Made by a program: the position numbers and the translations under genes. The notes below the pieces were generated by a model. The model was not told the origin of the DNA and ran no database searches. It saw only the letters and a list, made by a program, of their open reading frames with translations. Positions 25,090-34,083 of a stretch of 64,000 bases of DNA are shown here, piece by piece. Each line of letters starts with the position of its first letter. The stretch's first letter is position 1. Location of the stretch: assembly GCA_965603725.1 (NCBI GenBank), contig CBFDEC010000001.1:1-64000 (forward strand). Direction: 5' to 3'. The stretch comes from JAGGSN01 sp965603725 (GTDB lineage Bacteria; Zixibacteria; MSB-5A5; UBA10806; 4484-95).

Positions 25090-26745
25090 ATGAATAAGCT
25101 TTATTTCGGAGACAATTTAGAAATTATCCGTAAATATATTAAGGATGAATCAGTTAATCTAATATACTTAGACCCTCCCTTTAATTCCAAGAAGGCTTAT
25201 AATATAATTTTCAAGGACAAGACTGGTAAATCACCATCATCGCAGATTAAAGCTTTTGAGGATACATGGACTTGGACAAACGAAACACAGGATGCTTTCG
25301 ATGAGATAATAGCAGGAAAATATCCACTTGAGCTCAAGGACATGATGAAAGCCTTTAAAGAATTTATGAGAACAACAAATTTAATGGCATATTTAACGAT
25401 GATGGCAATTCGTCTGGTTGAGCTTCGCAGAGTACTGAAAAAAACAGGCTCTCTTTATTTGCACTGTGATCCTACAGCAGGTCATTATTTGAAAATTGTG
25501 CTTGATCAGATTTTTGGAATAAAAAATTTCAGAAATGAAGTGATATGGAAAAGGACATTCGCGCATAGCGACCCAAAACGCTTCGGAAATAATTATGATG
25601 AAATATTATTCTATACTAAGAGCAATGAATATGTATTCAAGCCCGTTTACATGCCTTATTCGCAAGATTATATCGAAAATTTTTTCAAATATGAGCAGAA
25701 TGGTAGAAAATATCGATTAGTAACTTTAACAGGCGCTGGTGTATCAACAGAAGAATCGGGTCAAACATGGAAAGGGTATAACCCATCAGAAAGAAACCGA
25801 CATTGGTCAGTCCCAAAAAGGTTAGTTGCACAGCTAGTTAGTAAAGAGAAAGCCTCAAAGATGGGGATAATCGAGAGATTGGAATTACTCTTTGAAAAAG
25901 GTCTAATTGTTTTCAGCAAAAATGGCGTGCCCAGCTTTAAACAATTTCTTGATGAGATGCCTGGGGTTCCAGCCCAGGCTATCTGGGATGATATTCCGCC
26001 GGTAAGCGCGCATAGTTCAGAACGATTGGGTTATCCTACTCAAAAACCGCAGGCTCTTTTAGAAAGAATAATAAATGCTTCATCAAATGAAGGAGATATT
26101 GTTTTAGATCCATTTTGCGGTTGTGGTACGACTATTGCCGCCGCAGAAAAGCTTGGCAGAAAATGGATTGGTATTGATATCACATACTTGGCTATAGCGC
26201 TTATAAAAAAGCGTATTATTGACCATTTCCCTGATGAAAAATTTAAAATTATTGGTGAACCAAAATCTTTTGAGGATGCAAAGGCTTTCTTTTTCCAAAA
26301 ACCCTTTCAATTTGAAAATTGGGCAATATCATTACTGGGAGGTCAGCCATATAAAAGCGAGGGAGGCGGTGATACCGGCATTGACGGATTACTATTTTTC
26401 AAAGACTATGAGAATAATCATCACAAAATTATTATTGAAGCAAAAAGCGGCGGTTATAATCCAAAAGAAGTTCGGGCTTTAAAAGCCGTTATAGAAAGAG
26501 AAGAAGCTCCTCTTGGTGTATTATTAGCCTTAAAAAAGCCGACAAAGGGAATGATTGTTGAGGGGGCGGCATCAGGCAAATGGACAATGCCCGGAAGCAA
26601 ACGTTCATATCCGGTTATTCAAATTGTAACCATTGAAGACATTTTTGCCGGCAAATATCCCGATCTCCCCGACACAAGCGGAACTTTTAAAAAAGCAAAA
26701 AGACAAAAAAGAGATAACGAAAACGAAAAAAGTCTGTTTGAATAA
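25090..26745 (+). CDS. Fused beta-class DNA methyltransferase and Mrr-like endonuclease
   Basis: 551 residues combining modification and restriction. The methyltransferase opens MNKLYFGDNLEII and has motif IV DPPF at 28-31, before motif I 'DPFCGCGTT' at 340-348; this order marks the beta class, and DPPF suggests N6-adenine. The region between (about 150-290) should be the target-recognition part. From about residue 405 a PD-(D/E)xK nuclease follows: 'GGGDTGIDGLLFF' with D432, then 'IIIEAKSGG' with E450 and K452, as in Mrr-type restriction domains. This resembles a compact single-polypeptide R-M enzyme. No separate restriction gene is near. It is bracketed by palindromes at 24946 and 26898. 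Recognition site and cleavage are unknown. Confidence 0.85.
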   Translation: MNKLYFGDNLEIIRKYIKDESVNLIYLDPPFNSKKAYNIIFKDKTGKSPSSQIKAFEDTWTWTNETQDAFDEIIAGKYPLELKDMMKAFKEFMRTTNLMAYLTMMAIRLVELRRVLKKTGSLYLHCDPTAGHYLKIVLDQIFGIKNFRNEVIWKRTFAHSDPKRFGNNYDEILFYTKSNEYVFKPVYMPYSQDYIENFFKYEQNGRKYRLVTLTGAGVSTEESGQTWKGYNPSERNRHWSVPKRLVAQLVSKEKASKMGIIERLELLFEKGLIVFSKNGVPSFKQFLDEMPGVPAQAIWDDIPPVSAHSSERLGYPTQKPQALLERIINASSNEGDIVLDPFCGCGTTIAAAEKLGRKWIGIDITYLAIALIKKRIIDHFPDEKFKIIGEPKSFEDAKAFFFQKPFQFENWAISLLGGQPYKSEGGGDTGIDGLLFFKDYENNHHKIIIEAKSGGYNPKEVRALKAVIEREEAPLGVLLALKKPTKGMIVEGAASGKWTMPGSKRSYPVIQIVTIEDIFAGKYPDLPDTSGTFKKAKRQKRDNENEKSLFE

Positions 26746-26786
26746 GAAAAATATCATGCTCTTATATTAACTTGTAGATAAGCAGT

Positions 26787-26813
26787 GTAGGTCGAAACCC
26801 CTGCGGTTTCGAC
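26787..26813. repeat. GTAGG-type palindrome (GTCGAAACC family, short form)
   Basis: GTAG at 26787, arms GTCGAAACC (26791-26799) and GGTTTCGAC (26805-26813). Same arms as 21206-21268 without the inner insert. Confidence 0.8.
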
Positions 26814-26826
26814 AAGATATTTCGTG

Positions 26827-26849
26827 GTAGGTGTATGTCCCCATGCACC
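26827..26849. repeat. GTAGG-type palindrome (GGTGTATG family)
   Basis: GTAG at 26827 leads into GGTGTATGTCC and CCATGCACC (26830-26849). The same family, in the other orientation, occurs at 46162-46187. Confidence 0.7.
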
Positions 26850-26897
26850 AACAAGCCTATATATTGAGCCATTCATAATCCTTCTCAAGATATTATC

Positions 26898-26918
26898 TGT
26901 CGGAAGTAACTTCCGACA
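26898..26918. repeat. GTCGGAAGT-family palindrome, copy 2
   Basis: Perfect 21-bp palindrome apart from the centre; it touches the stop codon of the convergent flavodoxin-fold gene at 26919. Confidence 0.85.
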
Positions 26919-27503
26919 TCACAATAAGGATAAATCTACCAAACCCAAACCGCAGTTAAATGCCTTTTCCAGCATCTTTTTATCCAATTTTGCCTCGCCG
27001 TAATTCATGTTTTTAGTCTGATATTTAAGTTCGAATTTAATCTCCATACCCGCCCAGATAAAGAATGCTCTCATAACCCGCAAAGCGGCGTCGAATTTGC
27101 CATAGTCGCCCGCCACCAGCACTATCCCGCCCTTTTTCCCTTTGAACAACGGCTCTTTAAAGGACTGTTTCTCAGGAGATGAAAAATCAGCCGGTCGAAA
27201 ACAGTTGCATCGGTCAATGAAAATCTTAGTCTGCGCCGATACCGAATCGAAATAGACCGGCGAGCCCAAAACCACCGCTTTGCTCTGGGCGATTTTATCG
27301 TAAAGGATAAAGGCGTCATCATGGAAAAAACAGTAATCGGGCTCCGGCGATTTGCCGCAGGCCTGGCAGGGCAGAATCTGCATCTCATTGAGACGGTAAA
27401 ACCTGCTTTTGAACCTGTTCTGTTTCGCGCCTTTTAAAACCTCATTGATAAGGATATCTGTAGAGCTTGCCGGCGTTGCCGATCCTGAAATGCCGATAAT
27501 CAT
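26919..27503 (-). CDS. NAD(P)H-dependent FMN reductase / flavodoxin-fold oxidoreductase
   Basis: A 194-residue flavodoxin-fold protein. N-terminal 'IIGISGSATPASSTD' is the FMN-phosphate loop, and 'VVLGSPVYFDSVSAQTKIFIDR' is the second conserved block of the family. 'LPCQACGKSPEPDYCFFHDD' is a cysteine motif seen in iron-sulfur-associated flavoproteins, so electron transfer through an Fe-S cluster is possible. The likely role is cytoplasmic flavin or quinone reduction. It overlaps the neighbouring DUF5683 gene by one base, so both are probably in one operon with the lipid kinase. The C-terminus abuts a palindrome. Confidence 0.85.
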   Translation of the reverse strand: MIIGISGSATPASSTDILINEVLKGAKQNRFKSRFYRLNEMQILPCQACGKSPEPDYCFFHDDAFILYDKIAQSKAVVLGSPVYFDSVSAQTKIFIDRCNCFRPADFSSPEKQSFKEPLFKGKKGGIVLVAGDYGKFDAALRVMRAFFIWAGMEIKFELKYQTKNMNYGEAKLDKKMLEKAFNCGLGLVDLSLL

Positions 27504-28144
27504 CAGAAATTATATGTGAAAAACAATTCCACCCGGTCGGTTTTCGGGGCTACATGCACCTCAAACACCTTATCCGTCTGGCCGAAATCAGCCATGTGTG
27601 CGTCTACGTAAGCGTCAAACATGGAAATAAATACAGTCAGACCTGTCAGCCATAAGAAAAGGTTACGGCTGTCGCGTCGGTCTTTATATAGTTCGAATTC
27701 CTCTGCCTTATAAATCGGGTCGTCGGAATTTAAGAAGTTTGCCTGATGATTATCCATCTGTTTCCAGTATTTCCGCGCTTTATAGACAAAATATACTTCC
27801 ATCCCACCGTATATAATAGACTTGATATATTTTTTATTGTAGAATTGCCCCCAGCCCGGCACCAGGGCCGATCTAAACAGGGCGCCGGTTGGCCAGGGTT
27901 TCCTTCCTTCTGCTATTGAATCTGTATGTAGGCTGTTATTATTGGATAAGACCTGGCCGGAATCAGGCAAAAGGCCGTAACTGCCGGTGTCAGGAACAAT
28001 CCGGTCGCCGGGCAGAGTTATTTCATGCGGTTGATGGTCTGGATTGCCGGTTGAATCTTTTGATGAAATAAAATTATTGTCAGCGGCTGAAATATTTATC
28101 ATGACAATTATCGATATTGCCATTAAAACTGGCGTTTTCATCAT
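27503..28144 (-). CDS. DUF5683 family membrane-associated protein
   Basis: 213 residues with a signal peptide (MKTPVLMAISIIVMINISA), a variable polar segment, then the DUF5683 core 'ALFRSALVPGWGQFYNKKYI' with the 'PGWGQ.YN' motif. A membrane segment follows at 'LFLWLTGLTVFISMFDAYVD', then a strand-rich tail. DUF5683 proteins are typical of FCB genomes and associated with the envelope; function is not known. Start could be either of two adjacent ATGs at 28144 and 28141; they overlap the stop of the lipid kinase gene, so translation is coupled. Confidence 0.8.
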   Translation of the reverse strand: MMKTPVLMAISIIVMINISAADNNFISSKDSTGNPDHQPHEITLPGDRIVPDTGSYGLLPDSGQVLSNNNSLHTDSIAEGRKPWPTGALFRSALVPGWGQFYNKKYIKSIIYGGMEVYFVYKARKYWKQMDNHQANFLNSDDPIYKAEEFELYKDRRDSRNLFLWLTGLTVFISMFDAYVDAHMADFGQTDKVFEVHVAPKTDRVELFFTYNF

Positions 28145-29046
28145 CTTGTATTTTTTACTCCGGAGGCAACCTTAAGTTTATTGACGCTCATTTTGACCAA
28201 CAGCCTTCCATTATTATTGATCATAGTTTCCCCTTCATAGTGAATCGGAAGGGGCTGTTTGGATGTTATTTCCAGTTGACGGCAGCGATACATGCTGGTT
28301 TCGGGCTGCCTGATATGAGCGCCTTTAATAACTCTCGGCAAAATCGAAAAAATTCTCCGGCGGCTGGTCTTATGCACAATACATATATCAAACTTACCAT
28401 CATCAGCAACAGCATGCGGGGTAAGCAAGAACCCGCCGCCCGTACTTTGCCCAATGCCGACGGCTACCAGCATTACCTGGTCGTCAAATTCGAAGTTGTC
28501 GATTCTGAGCCTGATTTTATAGGCCGGAAACCTTTTCCAGACTCTGTATACAGCCAACATGTAAGTCAGCAAGCCCAGGTTATTACTTGACTTGTTAGCC
28601 TCATCCGCTACTTCCGCATCAAACCCGATACCCAGCATATTAAAAAACGGTCGATCATTAAACAGGCCAACGTCGAGATCGATTGTTTCACCGAAAGCGG
28701 CAGTGCGACAAACCGTTTCGAGGTCGCCTTTAGTTCTAAGCAGTTTAAAAAAATCATTGCCCGTGCCGGTTGGAATCACTGCCAATACTGAATCGGAACC
28801 CAGCAGGCCGGATGCAACCATGTTTACCGTGCCATCGCCTCCCATGGCGACAACTCTCCGGCAACCGCAATGAGAAGCTGCAAAGGCGATGTCCGTAGCC
28901 TGTTCTGAATTCTCAGTAATACGAATATCAGTTTTGACCCCGATTTTGGAAAACAGGCTATCGACCTCAGGCAACATGTCAATCGATTTGCCCCTGCCGC
29001 TGGAGGGGTTAACAATCAGTAATATCCTGTTAAGTTTGTCGTTCAT
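28141..29046 (-). CDS. Diacylglycerol kinase-family lipid kinase (YegS/DgkB type)
   Basis: Family signature: 'ILLIVNPSSGRGKS' at the N-terminus and the glycine-rich nucleotide motif 'VVAMGGDGTVNMV' near residue 65, then 'LAVIPTGTGNDFFK'. Family members phosphorylate diacylglycerol or other membrane lipids at the inner face. From the ATG at 29046 it is 301 residues, the normal size. The frame is open to a TTG at 29142, but that would add a hydrophobic 32-residue extension with no ribosome site, so the shorter start is used. It is the first gene of the three-gene group with DUF5683 and the flavodoxin-fold protein. Confidence 0.88.
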   Translation of the reverse strand: MNDKLNRILLIVNPSSGRGKSIDMLPEVDSLFSKIGVKTDIRITENSEQATDIAFAASHCGCRRVVAMGGDGTVNMVASGLLGSDSVLAVIPTGTGNDFFKLLRTKGDLETVCRTAAFGETIDLDVGLFNDRPFFNMLGIGFDAEVADEANKSSNNLGLLTYMLAVYRVWKRFPAYKIRLRIDNFEFDDQVMLVAVGIGQSTGGGFLLTPHAVADDGKFDICIVHKTSRRRIFSILPRVIKGAHIRQPETSMYRCRQLEITSKQPLPIHYEGETMINNNGRLLVKMSVNKLKVASGVKNTR

Positions 29047-29308
29047 ACTATTAAGATAACATCTACAAACTGCTGTGTAAACAATTATCGGCAATACAGT
29101 GATTGTGGTAATTGTGAAAAATAAGGATAAACGATATAACAATCCACATATTTAATTTAATGTTCGGTCAGGCCGTAGTGAAACGTGACCTGGCCGTATA
29201 GCAGGTACTGTCAGGTCACACCTTTGTGGGCCCGACCGGTCAGAACTTTTTATAAGGGTATATGGCTCGTATGAGGGTCCTGCCGGCGCAATTAACGGCA
29301 GAGAATAT

Positions 29309-29337
29309 TTGACCGATCGTTCATTATAATATAATAT
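29309..29337 (+). promoter_or_regulatory. Promoter of the polysaccharide cluster
   Basis: TTGACC at 29309-29314, 17-bp spacer, TAATAT at 29332-29337. Start expected near 29344, ten bases before the first ATG at 29354 and 25 before the ATG at 29369. Confidence 0.5.
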
Positions 29338-29368
29338 TAGGTTTGGGCAGCTGATGGAGAAAGCCAAG

Positions 29369-30196
29369 ATGTCTGATATTGACAAAAGCCTAAATAAAAA
29401 AAAGTCTGCATTTGCCGGCCATATTCTGGCAGTGGAGATAAACGATTTTTTCCCTTCAGGTGAAAGCTCTTCTAAAAGCCGATCCAGGGTGATCCCCAAT
29501 ATCCTTCATCTGTTAGATCATATCGATAAACACAGGGCCGAGGGAAATTTTTATATCACTCTCGAACTGATGAAAGATTTTCCGGAGATTATATCGCTGG
29601 TATCATCCAGAGGTCACGAGATAGGTCTTTGCTGTGATTGCCGCAGTTCTGATTGTCTGGCTGATATAGCTTCGTATAAAAAAGAGCTTGAACAGATTGC
29701 GGGATGCCGGTCAAGCGGCATCATGCTGAAAACTGGGTCTGGTGATAAAAGGGAAATGCTTAAAGAAGTTGCCGCTAATGGTTTTTATTATTCTCTGACA
29801 GATTACAAACCATCGCCTCGTGAATATTATTCACAGCCGATAAAGGTTATGTTTAATGACAATACTGTTTTGAACGTTTTCCCCTCGAGCCAGTATAAAT
29901 TTTGTGGTATGATGATAAAATTTGGTCAGCCCGGCAAGATAAGGCTGTATCCATACTGGTTTTTACGTCGATGTCTGCGTTATTTTACTCATCGCAATAT
30001 TCCGGCGATAATAAATTTCCCATTGTGGGAGTTTGACCCTCATCTGCCCAGGCAGGCGCTTGGTCCTCTGCAAAGCCTTAAAAGTTATGGCAACCTTACA
30101 CTGGCTGAATTTAAGCTCACCCGATTACTCCTTGAATTCGATTTTATACGGGTAACCAAATATCTGGAATTAGAAGACGATGCTGAAAATTTATGA
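29369..30196 (+). CDS. Polysaccharide deacetylase-like protein lacking metal ligands
   Basis: 275 residues, a clear relative of the active DUF3473-type deacetylase at 34084: 'RGHEIGL' corresponds to 'QGHEIAS', 'IRLYPYWFLRRC' to 'FRLYPNTILRRN', and 'PLWEFDPHLPRQ' to 'HPWEFDPDQPRV'. The three key sites differ. DVEEHF becomes VEINDF (22-27), the HGFDH metal site becomes CCDCR (88-92), and the YLHPW histidine becomes NFPLW. It should therefore be a pseudoenzyme, perhaps a carbohydrate-binding or regulatory subunit. ATG 29369 is chosen for GGAG about 9 nt upstream; ATG 29354 is also in frame. It opens the polysaccharide cluster. Confidence 0.8.
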   Translation: MSDIDKSLNKKKSAFAGHILAVEINDFFPSGESSSKSRSRVIPNILHLLDHIDKHRAEGNFYITLELMKDFPEIISLVSSRGHEIGLCCDCRSSDCLADIASYKKELEQIAGCRSSGIMLKTGSGDKREMLKEVAANGFYYSLTDYKPSPREYYSQPIKVMFNDNTVLNVFPSSQYKFCGMMIKFGQPGKIRLYPYWFLRRCLRYFTHRNIPAIINFPLWEFDPHLPRQALGPLQSLKSYGNLTLAEFKLTRLLLEFDFIRVTKYLELEDDAENL

Positions 30197-30288
30197 TAAT
30201 ATTTATTTATTTCACTTTGCGCACAAGGCAATTAATATTATAATTATTCTTAAACTGGCCGACAATAACAAAAAAAGGAGATTTGTTT

Positions 30289-31449
30289 TTGTATTCAGGC
30301 AGTCTTAAAAAAATAGTATTTGTGATTAACTCACAAAAGAACCTGATAAAGATTTCTCCCGTCATCGATAAATTTTCTCGTTATTATGATGTATTAGAGC
30401 CGATAATTATTTACACCGGAAGGTCTCTGCCAAAGAATGAATCCGCTTATCTCTTTGATCAGTTAAAATTGCCTAAACCCAATATATATCTCAATGTCAA
30501 ACCCGGCACGCACGCCGAGTCTATTGCCGGAGTCATGTTTGAAACGGAGAAATGTTTCCCCGAACTGTCTCCGGATATGGTTGTTGTTATCGGCGGTTCC
30601 TCGGCTGCCCTGGGAGCTTCGATTACCTCGGCCTGGATGGGCATCAGGATTGCTCATATCGAAGCCGGTTTGAGATGCCCAGGATGTAAATCGACAACTG
30701 ATGTGAACAGGAAACTTGTTGACGGTGTTGCCAGCCTTTTCTTTGTAACTGACGGTATTGCTCATGCCAATATCTTTAATGAAGGTACTCCCGAAGACGA
30801 AATATTCTTTGTCGGCAATGTGATGGTGGATACGATGCAGAAGTTTTTGCCTGTATCACGTGAATCAAAATTGCTCGAAAAACTTGAACTTGAACCCAAA
30901 AAATATGCGGTGTTGTCTCTGCACCGAAAAATGAATACCTGTAATTATGATATCCTACGCGGCATTATTTCAGCGGCAAAGCAGATTTCCGAGAAGATAC
31001 CGGTCGTATTTACAGGCTTTAAGCGAGTTAAGGCTGAAATCGATAAATTTGGTTTGAGCCGCTATTTTGACAATAAGAGATTGAGCATGTATGTAGTGTC
31101 AAAATACACTGACTTTTTAGCCCTGGAAAGCAACGCCCTGTTTTTAATGACTGATTCGGGAACCATGCAGGTCGAATCGAGCGTCCTGGGCATTCCCTGC
31201 ATGACTTTGCGGCCGAATACAGAATGGATAGCCACTGTAAAGGAAGGTTCCAATAAAATAGTCGGACCATTTCCCGAGAAAATAACCGCCTATGCCGATA
31301 TAATGCTGGCTAATGAATATAAACCATCAGGGGTTCCGAAATACTGGGACGGCCGCACAGCAGAAAGGATTGTTGAGATTATCGCAAAATCATTCCCCGA
31401 TGAGGACCCATCAACAAGGAAAATTAAAACAATTTCAATTTCCGATTAA
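30289..31449 (+). CDS. wecB: UDP-N-acetylglucosamine 2-epimerase (non-hydrolysing type)
   Basis: Interconverts UDP-GlcNAc and UDP-ManNAc for surface polysaccharide. Conserved pieces are 'IRIAHIEAGLR', 'FVGNVMVDTM' and 'LMTDSGTMQVESSVLGIPCM' followed by 'EGSNKIVG'. The usual 'SLHREEN' reads 'SLHRKMNT', a mild departure. Start is TTG; the one at 30289 lies 8 nt after AAAAAGGAG and is preferred to TTG 30283, which is too close. The protein is about 386 residues, the family norm. The next gene begins directly after its stop, so the two form an operon. Confidence 0.88.
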   Translation: MYSGSLKKIVFVINSQKNLIKISPVIDKFSRYYDVLEPIIIYTGRSLPKNESAYLFDQLKLPKPNIYLNVKPGTHAESIAGVMFETEKCFPELSPDMVVVIGGSSAALGASITSAWMGIRIAHIEAGLRCPGCKSTTDVNRKLVDGVASLFFVTDGIAHANIFNEGTPEDEIFFVGNVMVDTMQKFLPVSRESKLLEKLELEPKKYAVLSLHRKMNTCNYDILRGIISAAKQISEKIPVVFTGFKRVKAEIDKFGLSRYFDNKRLSMYVVSKYTDFLALESNALFLMTDSGTMQVESSVLGIPCMTLRPNTEWIATVKEGSNKIVGPFPEKITAYADIMLANEYKPSGVPKYWDGRTAERIVEIIAKSFPDEDPSTRKIKTISISD

Positions 31450-32427
31450 ATGTCAAAAGTAGTAATAACTGGCGGAGCCGGGTTCATCGGATCCAATCTT
31501 TCCGAACGTATGTCCGGTCTGGGGTGGGAGGTGGCGGTTGTCGATGATTTATCATTTGGCAGCCTTTCAAATCTTAAAAAAGTGATCGATAAGAAGAATT
31601 TTCTTTTCATCAAATCCGATATTTGCCTGCCGGGAGTTCTGGAAAAAGCCTGCAATAATGCCGACTGTATAATCCACTTAGCAGCCTATAAAATTCCTCG
31701 CTATGGCAATGCACTCAAAACAATGAACATAAATAATGAAGGAACAAGGCTTGTTCTTGAGTGTGCCTCAAAACAAAAGATTAAAACAATTGTAGCTTCC
31801 ACTTCTGATGTTTATGGCAAAAACCCCAATCCTCCATTTGCAGAGAATGATGATATTGTACTTGGACCGCCGTTTATTAGACGGTGGGCTTATGCAGTTT
31901 CAAAAGCTTTTGATGAACAGCTGGCTATGGCTTTTTATCATGAAAGGGAGCTTCCAGCGGCTATAATAAGATTTTTCGGGAGTTACGGACCACACAACCA
32001 TCGCTCCTGGTGGGGAGGACCGCAGGCTGTATTTATTGAACAAGCGCTCAATAACAGACCTTTAACCGTTCATGGGGACGGTCGTCAGACCCGCAGTTTT
32101 TGCTATATAAGCGACACTGTTGATGGAATTATAAACGTCGTCGAGTCTGATAAATCTATCGGGCAGACGCTGAACATAGGGTCCGCTGAAGAAGTAGATA
32201 TTATCACTCTGGCTCGGAAAACAATTGAATTAACCGGTTCCAAATCTGAAATTGAGTTTATTCCTTACGAGCATTTTGGCGGTAATTATGAGGATGTGAG
32301 AAGACGTGTGCCCGATCTGTCAAAGGCTGAAAGACTATTCGGATTCGAGCCAAAAATCTCGCTTGAGGAAGGCCTGAAAAAAACAATTAGCTGGCATAGA
32401 GAATTCCACCTGGATCAAGCAGGCTGA
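31450..32427 (+). CDS. NAD-dependent sugar epimerase/dehydratase (GalE-like SDR)
   Basis: 325 residues of the extended short-chain dehydrogenase family. The Rossmann motif is 'VVITGGAGFIGSNL' (4-17); the catalytic pair is Y148-xxx-K152 in 'AYAVSK'; 'ASTSDVYG' supplies the Ser/Thr. 'IRFFGSYGPHNH' and 'RSFCYISDTVDGI' are typical of UDP-glucose/UDP-GlcNAc 4-epimerases. It probably acts on a UDP-hexose for the same polysaccharide as wecB. The ATG starts immediately after the wecB stop. Confidence 0.87.
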   Translation: MSKVVITGGAGFIGSNLSERMSGLGWEVAVVDDLSFGSLSNLKKVIDKKNFLFIKSDICLPGVLEKACNNADCIIHLAAYKIPRYGNALKTMNINNEGTRLVLECASKQKIKTIVASTSDVYGKNPNPPFAENDDIVLGPPFIRRWAYAVSKAFDEQLAMAFYHERELPAAIIRFFGSYGPHNHRSWWGGPQAVFIEQALNNRPLTVHGDGRQTRSFCYISDTVDGIINVVESDKSIGQTLNIGSAEEVDIITLARKTIELTGSKSEIEFIPYEHFGGNYEDVRRRVPDLSKAERLFGFEPKISLEEGLKKTISWHREFHLDQAG

Positions 32428-32568
32428 TTTTACGGAACCTTCCATGTTTTATTAGATTATATTAGGAAATGTCTCGGTTTACCAGAAAATAAAAAAATCA
32501 ATTGCTTTCTCATGCCGTTAGATTATATATACAAGTTTTGCTGAAATTCTAATAAAATGGGAGGGAAT

Positions 32569-33894
32569 ATGCCCCGGAGTAAAGACGAAGTTTTAAAACT
32601 GATTGATGACAATAATATTAAATACATCCGCCTCTGGTTTACCGACATACTCGGCTGCCTTAAGGGTATGAGCATAACCCGTTCCGAGATCGAACCGGTT
32701 TTAGACCATGGCCAGGGTTTTGACGGCTCATCGATCGAGGGGTTTGTCAGAATTGAAGAGTCAGACCTGATGGCCATACCCGACCTCGATACCTTCACGA
32801 TAATTCCCTGGGAAGTCAACTCTGAAAAGATAGCGACTCTTTTTTGCGATATTCAAAATCCTGATGGCTCTCCTTATGAGGGTGATTCACGTTATATCCT
32901 TAAAAGAGTTTTAAGTGATATTGCCCGGGATGGTTATACGGCATATTTTGGTCCGGAGATTGAATATTTTTATTTCAAAGACTCAAGCTCTCCCCAGATT
33001 ATGGACAGGAGCGGTTATTTCGATTATGCCACTGCTGATAAGCCGACCAGGATTCGTAAAAAAACGACCAGCGCTCTGGAATCGATAGGGGTACAGGTTG
33101 AATGTTCACATCATGAGGTGGCCGAATCACAACATGAAATTGATTTGAAATACCAGCGCGCCCTGAAGATGGCCGATCATACGATGATTTACAGGCTGGT
33201 GGTCAAGGAAATTGCCGCTACCGAAGGATATTATGCCACTTTTATGCCCAAACCGATCTTTGGCAGTAACGGATCGGGCATGCATGTTCATCAATCTCTC
33301 TTTAAAGAAAATAAAAACGCTTTTTTTGACGGTAACGACCAATACAACCTATCTGATATAGCAAGAAACTATATCGCTGGATTGCTTAAACATATCAAGG
33401 AATTCTGCCTGGTCACCAATCAATGGGTGAACTCATATAAACGACTGGTTCCCGGATATGAGGCGCCGGTATACATTTCCTGGGGAAGACGCAACCGATC
33501 ATCGCTTGTTAGAGTTCCAATGTATCGTCTGGGACGAGAAGAGGCGACAAGAATTGAGCTTCGAAGCCCCGACCCCGCCTGCAACCCTTATCTGGCCTTT
33601 GCGGTAATGCTGGCCGCCGGCTATGAGGGGATAAAAAACGGCTATCCACTATGTGATCCCATCGAGGAAAACATCTTTGACCTGGATGAGAAAAAACTCC
33701 GACGGCAGAAAATTAAAACGCTGCCCAACTCTCTTGAAAATGCAGTGCATGAATTTAAAAAATCAAAGCTGATGAAAAAAGTTCTGGGGGATCATCTTTT
33801 TGAAAAATTGATCGATAATAAAATGGTTGAATGGGATAGATATCGGATGGCTGTCACACAATATGAAATTGATAATTATTTGCCTATTCTTTAA
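32569..33894 (+). CDS. glnA: Glutamine synthetase type I (alpha-like)
   Basis: Makes glutamine from glutamate, ammonia and ATP. The N-terminal beta-grasp domain has 'WFTDILGCLKGM' and 'GQGFDGSSIEGF'. The catalytic domain has 'FGPEIEYFYF', 'HHEVAESQHEID', 'FGSNGSGMHVHQSL' and 'RLVPGYEAPVYISWG'. From the ATG at 32569, preceded by GGGAGG, it is 441 residues, the short GSI-alpha length. The site of adenylylation in GSI-beta enzymes is F370 here ('ENIFDLD'), not Tyr, so that control is absent. A TTGCTT...TATATA promoter may lie at about 32502-32531. Its place inside a sugar cluster is unusual but may be chance. Confidence 0.93.
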   Translation: MPRSKDEVLKLIDDNNIKYIRLWFTDILGCLKGMSITRSEIEPVLDHGQGFDGSSIEGFVRIEESDLMAIPDLDTFTIIPWEVNSEKIATLFCDIQNPDGSPYEGDSRYILKRVLSDIARDGYTAYFGPEIEYFYFKDSSSPQIMDRSGYFDYATADKPTRIRKKTTSALESIGVQVECSHHEVAESQHEIDLKYQRALKMADHTMIYRLVVKEIAATEGYYATFMPKPIFGSNGSGMHVHQSLFKENKNAFFDGNDQYNLSDIARNYIAGLLKHIKEFCLVTNQWVNSYKRLVPGYEAPVYISWGRRNRSSLVRVPMYRLGREEATRIELRSPDPACNPYLAFAVMLAAGYEGIKNGYPLCDPIEENIFDLDEKKLRRQKIKTLPNSLENAVHEFKKSKLMKKVLGDHLFEKLIDNKMVEWDRYRMAVTQYEIDNYLPIL

Positions 33895-34083
33895 TGTCCC
33901 GGTCCGGAAATTGTCATTTTTTATCGGTCATTGCAATCCTGCCTTTGGCTAGCGTGAAAGGCAGACTTTGGGCAATCATGAGTATATAAGGAAAGATTTA
34001 AAATCATGAACTCCCGGCAACTGAAAATGTAGTTTGAGATAAGCTCTATATTCACCCCCCGCTTTTGGGAACTCGATTTTATA

